Position numbers and translations under genes: made by a program | Shown: in pieces, positions 1-11,626 of the stretch | How the letters are laid out: each line of letters begins with the position of its first letter | Numbering within the stretch: the stretch's first letter is position 1 | Notes under the pieces: model-generated | What the model saw: the letters and a program-made list of their open reading frames with translations, nothing else | What the model was told of the DNA's origin: nothing | The model's database searches: none | NCBI GenBank assembly: GCA_013365325.1 | Contig: JABVXV010000457.1 | Coordinates: 1 to 39,184, forward strand | Length of the DNA: 39,184 bases | Reading direction: 5' to 3' | Source: Dipetalonema caudispina | Lineage: Eukaryota; Nematoda; Chromadorea; Rhabditida; Onchocercidae

Positions 1-121
1 ACCTGTTATTCTAACTAAATTCTACTGTTAATAATATATCTCGGAAATAAATTACTGATTTGATTCTCTGTACCAAATGCAAATCAGAAATCAGCCAGAA
101 AATCAATCAACTTTCACTACA
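1..121 (+). repeat. Dispersed repeat, copy 1 (cut by window edge)
   Basis: This segment aligns by eye, in the same orientation, with 31496-31626. Shared blocks include CTGTTAT near the start, TTACT-ATTT in the middle, ATTCTCTGTAC, CAAATCAG and AACTTTC-CTACA at the end. The last 65 bp are the best conserved, at roughly 80% identity. No terminal inverted repeats or coding capacity are visible. It may belong to a short non-autonomous element or an old dispersed repeat; the family is not recognised. Confidence 0.6.
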
Positions 122-2043
122 GTTGTTGTTAATGATACGGAACAAATGAAATGATTCAGATAATTCTGTTCGATGACCAATTATTTTGCATGAATTGATG
201 ATAAATTAACTTATGAATTGAATTTAATGACAAATTAAACTGCATAAATAAATTTGGAAAATTTTATTATGAAAAATAGCAGCAGTAATACTTTGATTTC
301 CGGTGTATTCTATCGTATTTCGGATTATTTCGCAATTTCTATTAGCATAATAATTAATTAATTATTTGCAAATGTAGTGGATTATTTGTAGAACCTGGTA
401 TATCCTGGTTGAATCGATCCATAGGATAAATTATATTCAAGTTTTCAATTATTACCAGTGTTATCACTGAAGATAGGATAAATCAACTTTAAAATTAATT
501 TAAGTATTAGTTGGATTTCATTACTAAATGTCTGCATGTGACGTTTAATTAAAAAGCCATCCTTAGAGATTTAAATAGAAGGAAGAAAATGAAATGAACA
601 GAGAAAGGTAAATGAGATGGAAAATGATCATGCAATTACAAATATTATTAATATAGGCTGTAAATAGACAATCTTAAGAGTTATAAAATCATTGAAATAC
701 ATTTCTTTTTTCTTTTGCATAATTATTTTTCACGCAACAAGGAAAACAAATGACAAAATTTAAAATTATGAAATTTTATTGATTGATTTAGATTAAAATC
801 ATTTGGTTAAGAATCATCGGATAATCATGATCAATGTCACTACACCAAGAAAACAATATGATGTCAATATTGAATATCAAAAGGGGAAAAATGGATTTAA
901 AAAAATGTTAAAATCACTAAAGAATGTTACAAAAAATTATCACTTGAAAATTGTTACATCTTCGACATCAATAATAAAATCATTTTTATTAATATAACCG
1001 AAATAATACGGGTAAATTAAGAATTACTCTGAAAATGAATGAGAATTTCAAATTATCAAAAGAATAGCTTAAATAGAATTTATGGATAGGAATAATGCAA
1101 AACAAAATTTTCTTTTTTAGGATTGCTAATACTTTATTAAGGTGATCAATGATAAAAAAGTTGATATTTTACTAAGGTGATCAGTGATATGAATGATTTC
1201 ATCTAATTCATTACTTTTTCAATTTAGCAACAAATAAAACAAAGAATTCCCCCAATTTTCCGTAGTTAAACTTCAAATTGTTCAGGGAAAATCAGTTTGA
1301 TTGATTTCAATGAGATATACTGTTCAATGTTCATTGACAGCTCTATGGAAGATAATTTATTTGTCAAAAAAAAAAAAAATCACCATTTCTTGCAAACTAA
1401 ATTGTATCATATGTGAAGTTCACGTAACGTGATTAAGTTTTAAAAATTTTGGAAATCTTAAAGTACATTTTACATGTTACATCAAATGGTTGTAATTTCA
1501 ACTTACGTCTCGTTAGATTGATCAATATGATAAAATTGACAAATTTTATCATAGGGAAAGTGTAAGGAGCACTAATAAATATGAAACATAAAGCAATTCG
1601 AATTTGATTTATTTCATGTAATTTGATATGATTAAATCTTATAGATCATATGATAATGACTCAGTTATTTTAAACAATGAGTCATACTTCAATTATTTAA
1701 CATCTTTTTTTTTATTGACTATGAAACATCAAATATATTTTGTATGTATTACTCAGCTATATAATATATAATTAATTACTTGCTAGTTTTTTAATTATTT
1801 CAACTTACTCATTTTAATAAAATATTTGAAGTTTCCATGGAAATTTTATTATAAATAAAAATATAAAACAAATAAATGAAACGTTTCATTCGGTATTGTT
1901 AATTACTTTTGAAATGTTTGATAATAAAAAAGAAGTGAGAAAAATGAAAGGGTAAATTATTCCATCAAATGATGAAACGATAACAGTTCATCTGTGATGA
2001 TGATTGCTAAGAATTTAATCAGCCAATTCAATTAATCAAATCA

Positions 2044-2093
2044 ATCAGCTGATCGACCGATTCATCGATTTACTGAATCAATCGATCAGCGAT
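2044..2093. repeat. Imperfect inverted repeat (possible hairpin)
   Basis: Two arms of about 20 bp (2044-2064 and 2074-2093) are near reverse complements around a loop of about 9 nt. The arms are rich in GATC/ATCGAT motifs. No terminator-like T tract or gene is linked to it. It may be chance structure in a region full of short ATCGAT words. Confidence 0.45.
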
Positions 2094-2439
2094 GAATGAG
2101 ACATTTGTAAAATGATCAATTATATGTGACTGATAATAGCATCAATGGTTGTAACTTTACCAAATGATTTACACATTAATACAATCTTCTCAATCGATTC
2201 AATCGACATATGCGCATAATTTAGCGTATTATAATAAAATTTTTATTATTTAAACTGAAATTTCACTCATCCATTCAACCATACATTTGAGAGGATAATT
2301 AAATGTAAATTTCACAGACAATTTGCGTAATATTGTACAATATTGCACAACAAATTAGATATAAATTAAAATTTGATTTCCAACTTTTCAATATTTGATG
2401 GGATAAATAGTTGCATAGTGCCGGTATACATTTTTGATG

Positions 2440-2710
2440 GACCAAATTAATCAGGTGTTTACTTGTATGGTATAGTAGGTGAGCAGGTGTTCTGGAGGTT
2501 ATGGTTGTTGGTTTATTAGAGGATTGATTGGTTGACCTGCGGGTTTTTAGGACAATGAGATGCTAATTTGGTAGATTGTTAGGAAAATGGGAGTATTAGC
2601 GGGACAAATTATTGAAAAATTGAGGTGTTAACTTGTGGATTGTTATTAGTGAATTGCGTTACCACCGTGGCAAACGATTAGTGGGCGGAGGAGCCAATTA
2701 GAGTGGATCA
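2440..2710 (+). other. G-skewed, C-poor island upstream of nxf-1
   Basis: Over 2461-2700 a hand count gives about 76 G and 21 C on the plus strand, against a background with far fewer G residues. A GC-box-like GTGGGCGGAG sits at 2681-2690. There is no long open frame. Its position 0.5-0.8 kb before the nxf-1 start suggests promoter, outron or non-coding transcript sequence, but nothing here proves which. Confidence 0.4.
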
Positions 2711-3234
2711 ATAAGGAATTGATGATACTAATGTGACAGGTTGAAATTTGTGTTACATATAGTTGGAAAAGAAAGAAAAGAAATATGTGTTAGGTCTTCT
2801 GCGTAGGATGTTGATGTTATGAGCTCATTTTGTAAACGCATAGGATTCTTTGGGAAAAGTGGAAAATCTGTAAACCAGCAATAGTGGGAAGAGTATGCTC
2901 ATAGCTTACTGAAAGTTTTTGGAATATGTGTATTAGCGTATTTTGATATTGCGTAACTTTTCACTTGTTAATAATGAGGGAAGATACCATGCACATAGGA
3001 AATTTAGAGCAGCAATTGTTCTGATCGATGGATTATCCTGGATAAGTGACGGGCGTGAAACCTATTTCGATAGCCATCCTTGTGTAATTCTTGTTTACAC
3101 TTTAGATTCAGAATCTATCACTTGGAGAAAATCTGTCTTGTTCTTTTCATGTTAACGGGAATAAGAGTAATTGATCATTCGATCGATATTCTCTTCTCAT
3201 GTTGAACTTTTCTGCTGAAATATACCGTTATCAT

Positions 3235-3247
3235 TTTAGATAGCAAT
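3235..3247 (+). promoter_or_regulatory. Putative spliced-leader acceptor and short 5' UTR of nxf-1
   Basis: A TTTTAG acceptor ends at 3239, only 8 nt before the ATG at 3248. An acceptor this close to the start with no coding exon before it is typical of nematode SL trans-splicing. The site also fixes 3248 as the start codon. Confidence 0.65.
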
Positions 3248-6200
3248 ATGAGTCGACGTGGTGGCCATCAAAAATGGGATGCCAAGAAAATGACAATGAA
3301 AAAGCTCATCTATTATGACAGCGATTTAGCACCGAGGTTTGATGATGATGACGACGATGGGAAAGTGAGTTTACGCTTATAGAAATTATCAAAAGTTTTC
3401 TCAACAAGTAGGTTGGTGTGGATGGTTCGGGATTTGGCGCTGTAAGGCTTTTTTTTTTTTGACCTATCAGTTTGCATATTCATATCCAACATGAACTTAA
3501 GTCATGACTAGTTGATATACTGCTGGATGGTTGTTTGCGGGAGTGATTTCGCTATTGGAACGTATGACTGTTTTGGCTGAGGCTATTGAAACAGCCTTTT
3601 TCGGCTACTTTGAAAACATGTGTTCGTCACTTTGCTATGTATGCCTGGATGATGACCTGTTAAAATACTTACTGTGTCCTCACTGTTGAACAGTGATTGA
3701 AATAGTTTACGAAGTCAAACAGTAAGACTCGACCGTCCATACAAAATTGTCAAATGTATTTCAAATTTTTTATACAATTATTTTCTTCATTCAGGAACTC
3801 GATCCACGTCTCTTCAGACTGCAGGGACGAAACATTGGTGGTGGGTATGGACGAGGTGGAAGAGGTTCGGGAAAAGGTATGATTCTAAATCATTAAAAAT
3901 GCATTCTATATCACTTAGAATGTAGCGCTTTTTCAAGTTGTGGGATTAACCCTTTGGGATTAGAACTTCAGTGGCTATTGCTGTGGATATTTCCAGGTGG
4001 TGGAAGAGATCGCGTGTCGCTAAAAATTCATCTTGATAACAGACGTGATAGACAGCTGCAACGTGGTGCTGGTGGTAGTGCAACCACTACTGCAGTTGTT
4101 ATGAATCAGATTAAGGTATGTATTTCCTTAGTAGTTTGTGTCTTAAAATCTCAGAATTGGAAAATTATTTAAACCTTTGAATGATCGTTGCAGGTTGTAA
4201 GAGGTGCCACAATTGGAAAGGATTTTATTATGCGATCAATCGGACAATATATCGATGACGTAAAACCTTTGTTATTCCGAGTGGATCGAGGAGATATAAC
4301 ATTTTTTGTTGAGGATGACGACGTAATTCAATCATTTGCTGATAATTTCTTCCTAATTAGATTTTGATGACCTATTTCTTTCTTGACGTAAAGTTACTTC
4401 GAGATCCATAAATAGATCGGTTTAGACTTGTTGTAGTCTATTCCAATGTTGCATTTTGCTGCTGCGCAAAGCTTTAGTCGTATAATTTTCAACTTCTCTT
4501 TAATTATGTTTTGGTTATTGGGAAGAGTTCAAAGACTTCAGAGAGACTATTACGCGAAAGTTTTCGTTTTATTCTGAGATTTTTATTCATGTTATTTAAT
4601 ATTATTCAGACAGCCGCAGCAATTCATGCGATATCAAGGCGTGTCCGAGATCCGAATACCAACGCTCCAATTACTTTTCTGCTATCACGTGTATCAGCTG
4701 GTTTTGCTACAATATCAATGAATGAAAGAGATCTGATTGCGGTTTCTGTTAAATTATTAGTTGGCGTGATGATTTAAATAGGGAAATCACCATCATTATT
4801 TGAGGGTTTCGATGTTTTCGGTCTTTGATTTTGGCTGTTGTCGAAATGTCAGTTATATTCGACAAACTCTCGATGGTCTGATGAAAAAGTTGCAAATAAT
4901 GTGCATCGTTTCAGGAATGTTTGAAGAAACGCTATAACGCGGAAACAAATGCTCTTGATTTGAGTGAATTTGGTTTAGACGAACGTAAGTTTGGTATTTC
5001 TTCTTTCATAGATCTAATGACTTTTAAAAAAGCAGTATGCTCACTGAACTGTCGTTAGCTGGATTTGATTAGTGAGTTAACTATTTCAAAGCATCTTTGA
5101 TATCGAAGTAATTGAAATGAGCTTGAATGAGCCTACGTAATTCCTTAATTTACGATTTCCTTAGCGGTCCATCTTCTTTTTGATTTTCAAATGTGATGGT
5201 TCTTCCTTTGATTAGATTAATAATATAAATTTCTTTGATATAAGATGAACAGTGGTCTGATTTGATGACAATAGGGGTATAACAGACAACCCGAGAAATG
5301 TTCCCTAGGTACGGTTGGGAAGCCGTTGAATCAAAAATGCATCCCTTTAACTGGTCCGCAGAAAAGGATGACTCACAAATTCATTATTTTATTTCCAAGC
5401 AGCTTCATTGCTACCAACTTTGATGTTTCAGTGTTCCGTTCAAGAAGTTTACATCTTTCTTTAACTCGTAACAATATTATGATGGCAGTTGTTGATTTGA
5501 TCGATCAACATTATGGAGGCGTAATAGCTTTGAGCATGAAGGTGTGTTTTTATGCAGTGTAACAGTTTTAAGATGAAGGTATCAGTGGTAGGTCTCCCCA
5601 AAATTCAGCATGGGCGAAATATTACAAGGGCAAGGATTCAATGGTGCAAAAATGTAGTCATTGGGATGAGGAATCTGACGGGCATGGTAGTCGTGGGAGA
5701 GATGGGGGATAAATCAGAGTCGAACTGTTTTTTATCTTAAAAAGCTGAGGAAAGTTTTGTCTGTTCTGCAAGTTTCGTCCTATTTTCAGGGAAATCGCCT
5801 TCGCTTCTTGGATTTCTTTGCATGTCTTCTTTATCGCATCAAAAATGTAAAAACGTTGGACTTATCAGCTAATCAGGTAGATAACACTTAGTTTGATTTC
5901 TTGAATTTTGGTTGTTTTTTTTTTTTTGAAAAATTGATCACTGGTTACTAGCTTTCGACATTTGAGTCGCAGTTACTTGATTCTTAGTAACCGATTTTCC
6001 AAAATATTCGGCGTGAAGTTATGCAAAGGGTGAAATTTGTTGTTGTGTAAATTGAAAAATTATTTCCGTGTTAACTTAGATCGACAAAGAATCGGAATTG
6101 GAGAAACTGAAAGGATGGCCAGTCGAGACATTATTTTTTGAGAACAATCCTTTGTGTGGTTCATATTCGTCAGCAGAAGCTTACTTAAGGTTATCAGTTG

Positions 6201-9200
6201 CTTACGCTGAGTTTATCTTTTTAATCCTAGCAACTTTTTTGTTTCAAGTGAACGCGCGGACAGTGATCAGATTATTGTATGCTAAATTTGAGGGTTGTCT
6301 CATTCTTCAAAATTTATTCCAACAGATAAATTTCCTCGCTCTCATGTTTCATTTCATATATGGTGAATGGACATTTATGTGTACATATGCATACATTATA
6401 TAATATAAGAATGTGTCGATTACAGCGCTGTTCATGGCGTCTTCCCGAAAGTGACTATGCTGGTAATTCTTTTTCACAAAGAATCTCATTTCTGGAGATC
6501 ATCATTTATGAAACTGTTTTATGTATTGATTGGAGCTATTGTGTGATGCGGAATATTTTGGCATTAGATTACTGTATTACACGTGATGTACTTTGTTCAG
6601 CGCAGTTGTGCTATAGATGATTAGTTATTCAAAAGAGGGTTTTGATTAATTCGTGCAGGATCATAAGCCAGTTGCTCTTTCATTATTTCGGATGTTTTCA
6701 GGATGGTATTCCGGTTCAGCGATCTTCTTCCTGCGCAGTACCAGATTTGGAAGAAAATGCTAAGTTACCGCTGTTTAAGGTGAACATTTTCTTTTCCAAG
6801 AGGTTGCACCAGGATGGTCAGTATATGACAGCTATGAAATGATTGCACAGTTATAAATAGAATTTATCAAAGGCTATTGGCTTTCCTGATTTAAAAGAAT
6901 GTGAACTTGTTTGATTTTCCTTTGTAACTGATTTGTAAAATTGTGACTATTTTTGTAATTTTTATCATTTTTAGCCGAGCTTTTACGGCACCGATGATCA
7001 CCGCGCTCTTATCGAAGCATTTATTGTCGAATTTATGGCAGCATATGATGACCCGGATGTTAACAATAGGAAAAATCTAATTAACGCATACGATGAAAAT
7101 GTTAGTCTTTTTTCGTACGCTTTACAATTTTTCAAAATGCGATATGGCTTGATACTGGGACCGAAGAAATATTTTTGAAAAGTCGTTATTTTCCCACGTT
7201 TTATTATATTATTCTTTTAATGACTTGTAATATTTGTGAATCCTACTAAATGACTGTCACGTATTACCCAAATGATGCAAATTGGTCGCAAATTTTCTTA
7301 TCAAGTGAACAATTTATCAGTTCCTGACTTTTAGGCTACATTTACGGTGTGTGCGGAAAATTTAACAGATGCAAATGAAAGGAAACCTTATTTCAATCCA
7401 AGGTTAGCGTCACTTTTTTGTGCTGTAGCTTCATAACCTAATTATTATGTTCTGCTTTACCATAAAATCTTCGATATTGATTAGCTTGGATGCCAACTTT
7501 TAATAATAAATGATGTGTTTGATGGCTAACAGGATTCAGCACATTGTGTCGTACAAATCCTGTACTCATTATAAATTTAAGATGCAAATCACTCATTAAT
7601 AAAAGAATGGTGAAAACAAATACATTAATATTATATTTCGTTATAGCATATATAGTACGTATCGTAAAACATCACATAATATAAAATGTATGGAAAGATG
7701 GGAACGTTTTCGGGAAAAAGTAATATATAAAGGAGCTATGGATATTATTGTTGCCCTGCGGAAACTTCCAGTTACCAAGCATTTGATGGATACATTTTTG
7801 GTTGATGTTTCTTTGATAACTGTGAGTTTAGTGCTTTTTTGTCATGGTCAATCTTAAGATTAGATTAGGAAACTAGTGGATGACTTGAGATGTTTCTACC
7901 GGCTCCATTATATCAACTGCAATAATATTATTGAATGTTAAATCAGCAACTCAACAATGTAGTTCTGAAGTGGATGGATTTGTTATTTACAGAATTGAGC
8001 TTATTAGAGGAAAGTCATTTAAAATTTTTCTCTAGAAATCAGCTTTTATTGGCCTAAGGTGTGATAAGCATGACCACTATGATTTTGTAATTTTTTAATC
8101 TGGTTACACTTTTGCAAGTTAGCAATTTCTAGGACAAACATATGTGTTTCGCTGTGGAAGGTTTCTTCCGTGATGGTTTGGAGAAAGTTGGAGATGACGA
8201 TGAACTCAGATTCTTTTGCCGTAATTTTGTTGTTGTGAACAAAGGTGACGGGTACGTTATTATTGTACTTACAGATATTCATAGTTGGTGGCAATTGATG
8301 AAATCAGAATGAAAAGATGTTGATAAGTTACCGGTTAGAAATAGGGAACTATACCCGCTCTGTCAATGATGGATCAGTGCATTAGCGTCTAGTTGCAGTA
8401 AAGCTTTTTTTTAAAGACATTGCTATTAGGCTCTCGCTTTTCTGTTTGGGTCGCAAACCGCTTCATTTAAGATTTTATTGCTATCACTCAAGAAGTCAAA
8501 TACCTGATTTGATCTTCAGAAAAATAGCAGTTGTCAACGATATGTTGTTTGTCAGTGGAGTGTTTATGGAACGGATACAACGTTATAAATCGATGGTTAC
8601 GAATTCCTTAAAGGTTTAATCCTTCTCCATTTGGCTACAGTGCTATACTTAATACTTTTTATTGATTTTGTAGAAAATGAACAGAGATACTTACATCGGT
8701 CAGAAGTTACTACAAAGAAAATGTTTTTATAGAAACACTTTCAGGTACCTCCAGATGCTGCAGTTGCAACAACGGATGCAATGGGTGGGATGTCCATAGC
8801 AGATAGTGTTCAGAGCCCTATTGTATCAGTTCCTCAACAACAGGAACCGACGCCAGCGGAACGTGCTGCAGCAGGTGACGAACAAATGCAAAAACAGATG
8901 ATTGAAGCCTTTTGCCAGGAAAGTAGAATGAAGCCGGAGTGGTCTAAAAAATGCCTAATTGATCAAAATTGGAATTACGAGGTTTGTTTCAGTATTTTTT
9001 TAATTTTAAAATCAAATCGACTAATTGAAAAGCTCTACGTATCAGACAAGGTCAATTATTATTTTATGGGAAGATTCTCTTGTTCACTTTTCTATCACTC
9101 ATTTTATCTATGTGCTAGTTAGAATCTCGAACATTTATGCATCATGGTAATGTCCATTGGACTTTCAGGCCGCAGGGCAAGCATTTTTGGCAGTACGTGA

Positions 9201-9228
9201 TAGGATTCCGGCTGAAGCTTTCCAGTAA
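3248..9228 (+). CDS. nxf-1: Nuclear RNA export factor 1 (NXF1/TAP) homologue
   Basis: Export receptor that, with its partner NXT1/p15, carries bulk mRNA through nuclear pores. Exons: 3248-3364, 3795-3876, 3997-4115, 4194-4322, 4610-4741, 4915-4984, 5432-5541, 5790-5876, 6080-6189, 6426-6462, 6702-6779, 6975-7100, 7335-7402, 7647-7821, 8133-8251, 8520-8613, 8745-8981, 9169-9228. All phases join, giving 649 aa (human NXF1 619). Domains in order: an N-terminal RG-rich RNA-binding tail (about 55-75, GYGRGGRGSGKG); an RNP-type fold (about 102-190, with ITFFVEDDD like human ASFFVED); leucine-rich repeats (about 195-355, KKRYNAETNALDL and KTLDLSANQ); an NTF2-like domain that should bind NXT1 (about 360-550, SFYGTDDHRALIEAF, FVVVNKGDG, IAVVNDMLFV); and a TAP-C/UBA-like domain that binds FG nucleoporins (about 590-649, MKPEWSKKCL, QNWNYEAAGQAF). 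Several donors are weak (GTTTCT, GTTTAA, GTTAGC, GTTTGT). Family assignment is secure. Paralogue (nxf-1 versus nxf-2) is inferred from completeness. Confidence 0.93.
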
Positions 9229-11569
9229 CAGCAATATAAATGCTTTATTCCGGAAAATTTTTGAGTCATAGTTTCTAGTGTAGTGTGAAATTTTATATGA
9301 GTTGCTGCCATGTATAGTAACTTTAATAATCAAATGAAATTTTCTTCCGTTAATGATTTATCTGATTTTTCTAGAAGATTTTTTTAATTATTGTATGGTA
9401 ATATCAATCTTACATTTTTGGAAAGTTAAGTTATTCTCTGTCTGAGTTTGTGATGTTATTGAAGCTCTTTAAAACTGTTAGTCGCTCTGAATTACTGAGG
9501 TAGGTACTGAGTTATAAAATGTGCCAAGTATTTATTACGCGTTTGTTCAAGTTGTTGTATTCCTAATTATTCTGCTTGTGAAGCAGATTTCTGTCAAAAG
9601 AGTTTTTTTTGGCATAATCAAAGTAGCTGTTCTCTACAATTTTCTTTACAAAGAAGTAATTATTGAATGATTATTTATTTTAGTTTATTTGATTTCATAA
9701 TATAGATATTTAATATTCTCAATCATTTTAAGTCTCGTATTCTCTTAAATTCCACAAATTTTCAATGTTTTGAAGTTTTAATGATACCTATGATCAGTCT
9801 TTGTGCTTGTTGACTAATTGTGTTTGCAAGTGTACTTTTTTAATTCTGAATCTTTCACAGGTTGGGAAATGTGTTTTTCTTCATGTTCATTTTTTATGAT
9901 TGTAGCATCGCCATATAATATTGTCTGGGAAATATTATTCCGTTTTGTTTAATTTGAACTGAGGCTGGAACGGACGAAGTTGGAAGGAGTTTCCATATTT
10001 TACTGTGTTATTAACTCAGGATATATGCCATGACTGAATAGAAAGGCAATTATTTCTTGCTTCGTAAAAGCCGGAAAGTTGGGTCTGGTAGCAGTATCAT
10101 GCGATTGTTAACTTTCATGACGATAATGTCCCACAAAAATTTTCTTGATCATGTTTTGGGACGTAATTTATTTCTTAAGAGAAAAGGAGTCATTGGGCGG
10201 ATATGCCAGCTCCTTAATATGGCTGTTGCCAAAGAAGAAGAGAGAGAATTTCAAACATCTCCTTCTTCATTTTACTTTATTATTTTACATTTTTCTATCG
10301 CTGTTACTGCTTCCTTTTCCATACTTAACGGTGCTGTTTTTACTTACGTTGCAAGAAATTTTTTAATTGTCAAGGTATGTAACTGAGTTTTTGGCTTGGT
10401 AATCGTCTACTTTTTTATTTTTTTTCTTAACTTCATCCTTTTTTGCCTCCGATCGTTTTATCTTTTGCATTGCTAATGATTTTTTTTTTCATGTGTTTTC
10501 ATGTTTTTGAGTAAATTTATGAAATTACAATACGTGTTGAATAAAAAAGTTTATGATATGTTTAGTATCTTACAAATCACCCATCTGTAATCTGAAACCA
10601 TTAAGTTTTTCTTGCAATTTCCATTCAAAATATCACTTATAATAGAATAGATGTTCGTTTCCTATCATTTTTGGTGTTGCAATTTGATTGTTTTTCTTTT
10701 GGTAAACTTGCAAACTAAATTTTTTTTTGAGAGTAGCAAAAATTAGGATAGGATATGGGTATCAGCTGTTTGGTTGTGGTATTTCAGCAGTAAATTGTAA
10801 ATTATTAAAAATATTATCTAATACTGAAAACAAATGTAGGGATTTGTGAACTGATAATAAAGTTATTCGTGAAGTTATCGATAGATTTCAAGAAGCCGAA
10901 TTTGGGGCTAATCATTTATTCTAAATTCGGAATAAATTGTAATTGTAACTGTATTTCAATTTATGGATTTTTGGGAGGATATTTTAAATTATATGTAAAT
11001 AAAAGCCGCTACAAAATTTTAGGTTAGCTGATATTATTGCAAGTTGTGTATTGATTTGTTTACGTTTAATTTAGTTTTGCATTGGGAATTAAATTTGTCA
11101 ACTTTCGTTATTATTCGTTTTGAAACAAGAAGAAATGAATGAATTCATACGTTTTTGATAAAGATCAATAAATAAACTCCTTCACTGTAGATCAGTCGCA
11201 TTTTTGATCATTGATCAAACTACGCAAACTTTGAATTGATTGCATTGTTATGTCATGCAATATTCATGTTAAGCGGCAAATATTCATTGACAAGAAATTT
11301 TTGAAATAAACAAAAAATAGGCTAGTCATATGTTACTATCGTATTCTCACTTATATTTAGTCCGTTTTGAGAGAATATCACTTTTTTTTTTCTTTTTTTA
11401 TACATTTCTCATTAATATTTTGGTAGTTTTTAGTGGGAAATTCATCTTTACAATTCTTTTCCTTAATAGGATATTGATTAATATTGATTATTAACGATAA
11501 TTTTCTTTTAATGTCATTATTTGTTGATTGATTTTCTTATGATTATTTCGAAAAGAAAATTTATTTTAG
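9229..11569. other. Intergenic region, nxf-1 to mlx
   Basis: AT-rich, with T tracts and no exon that could be linked to either neighbour. Open frames at 10057-10386 and 10145-10366 overlap each other, lack a recognisable domain and have no homology that I can see. The left part should hold the nxf-1 3' UTR, but no canonical AATAAA occurs soon after the stop, so the cleavage site is not placed. The right end (11560-11569) holds a TTTTAG acceptor for the next gene. Confidence 0.55.
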
Positions 11570-11626
11570 AAAAACCAGACACTAATATTTTGCGAATTTT
11601 TTTGTGATTTACTGAAAGAAAAGTGT
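11562..11626 (+). promoter_or_regulatory. Putative spliced-leader acceptor and 5' UTR of the mlx gene
   Basis: TTATTTTAG ends at 11569, 57 nt before the ATG at 11627, and no coding exon was found upstream. This fits an outron acceptor and a short leader, but an ordinary 5' UTR intron would look the same. Confidence 0.45.

Larger units (their letters stand above)
1..3239. other. AT-rich 5' flank with no supportable gene
   Basis: No convincing coding exon was found on either strand. Short open frames such as 803-997 and 2943-3155 lack ATG starts, domains and splice partners. The stretch holds part of a dispersed repeat (1-121), an imperfect inverted repeat (2044-2093) and a G-skewed island (about 2440-2710). 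The right end probably contains the promoter and outron of the nxf-1 gene that starts at 3248. Confidence 0.6.

Noticed and set aside
2943..3155. 70-codon plus-strand frame just before nxf-1
   Set aside because: It starts at a non-ATG codon, shows no domain, and ends before the trans-splice-like acceptor of nxf-1. Probably outron sequence.
8046..8294. 82-codon minus-strand frame
   Set aside because: Lies over nxf-1 exon 15 on the opposite strand. A shadow of that exon.
10057..10386. 109-codon plus-strand frame between nxf-1 and mlx
   Set aside because: Non-ATG start, second half dominated by Phe/Leu/Ile from T-rich DNA, overlapped by another frame, and no splice partner.
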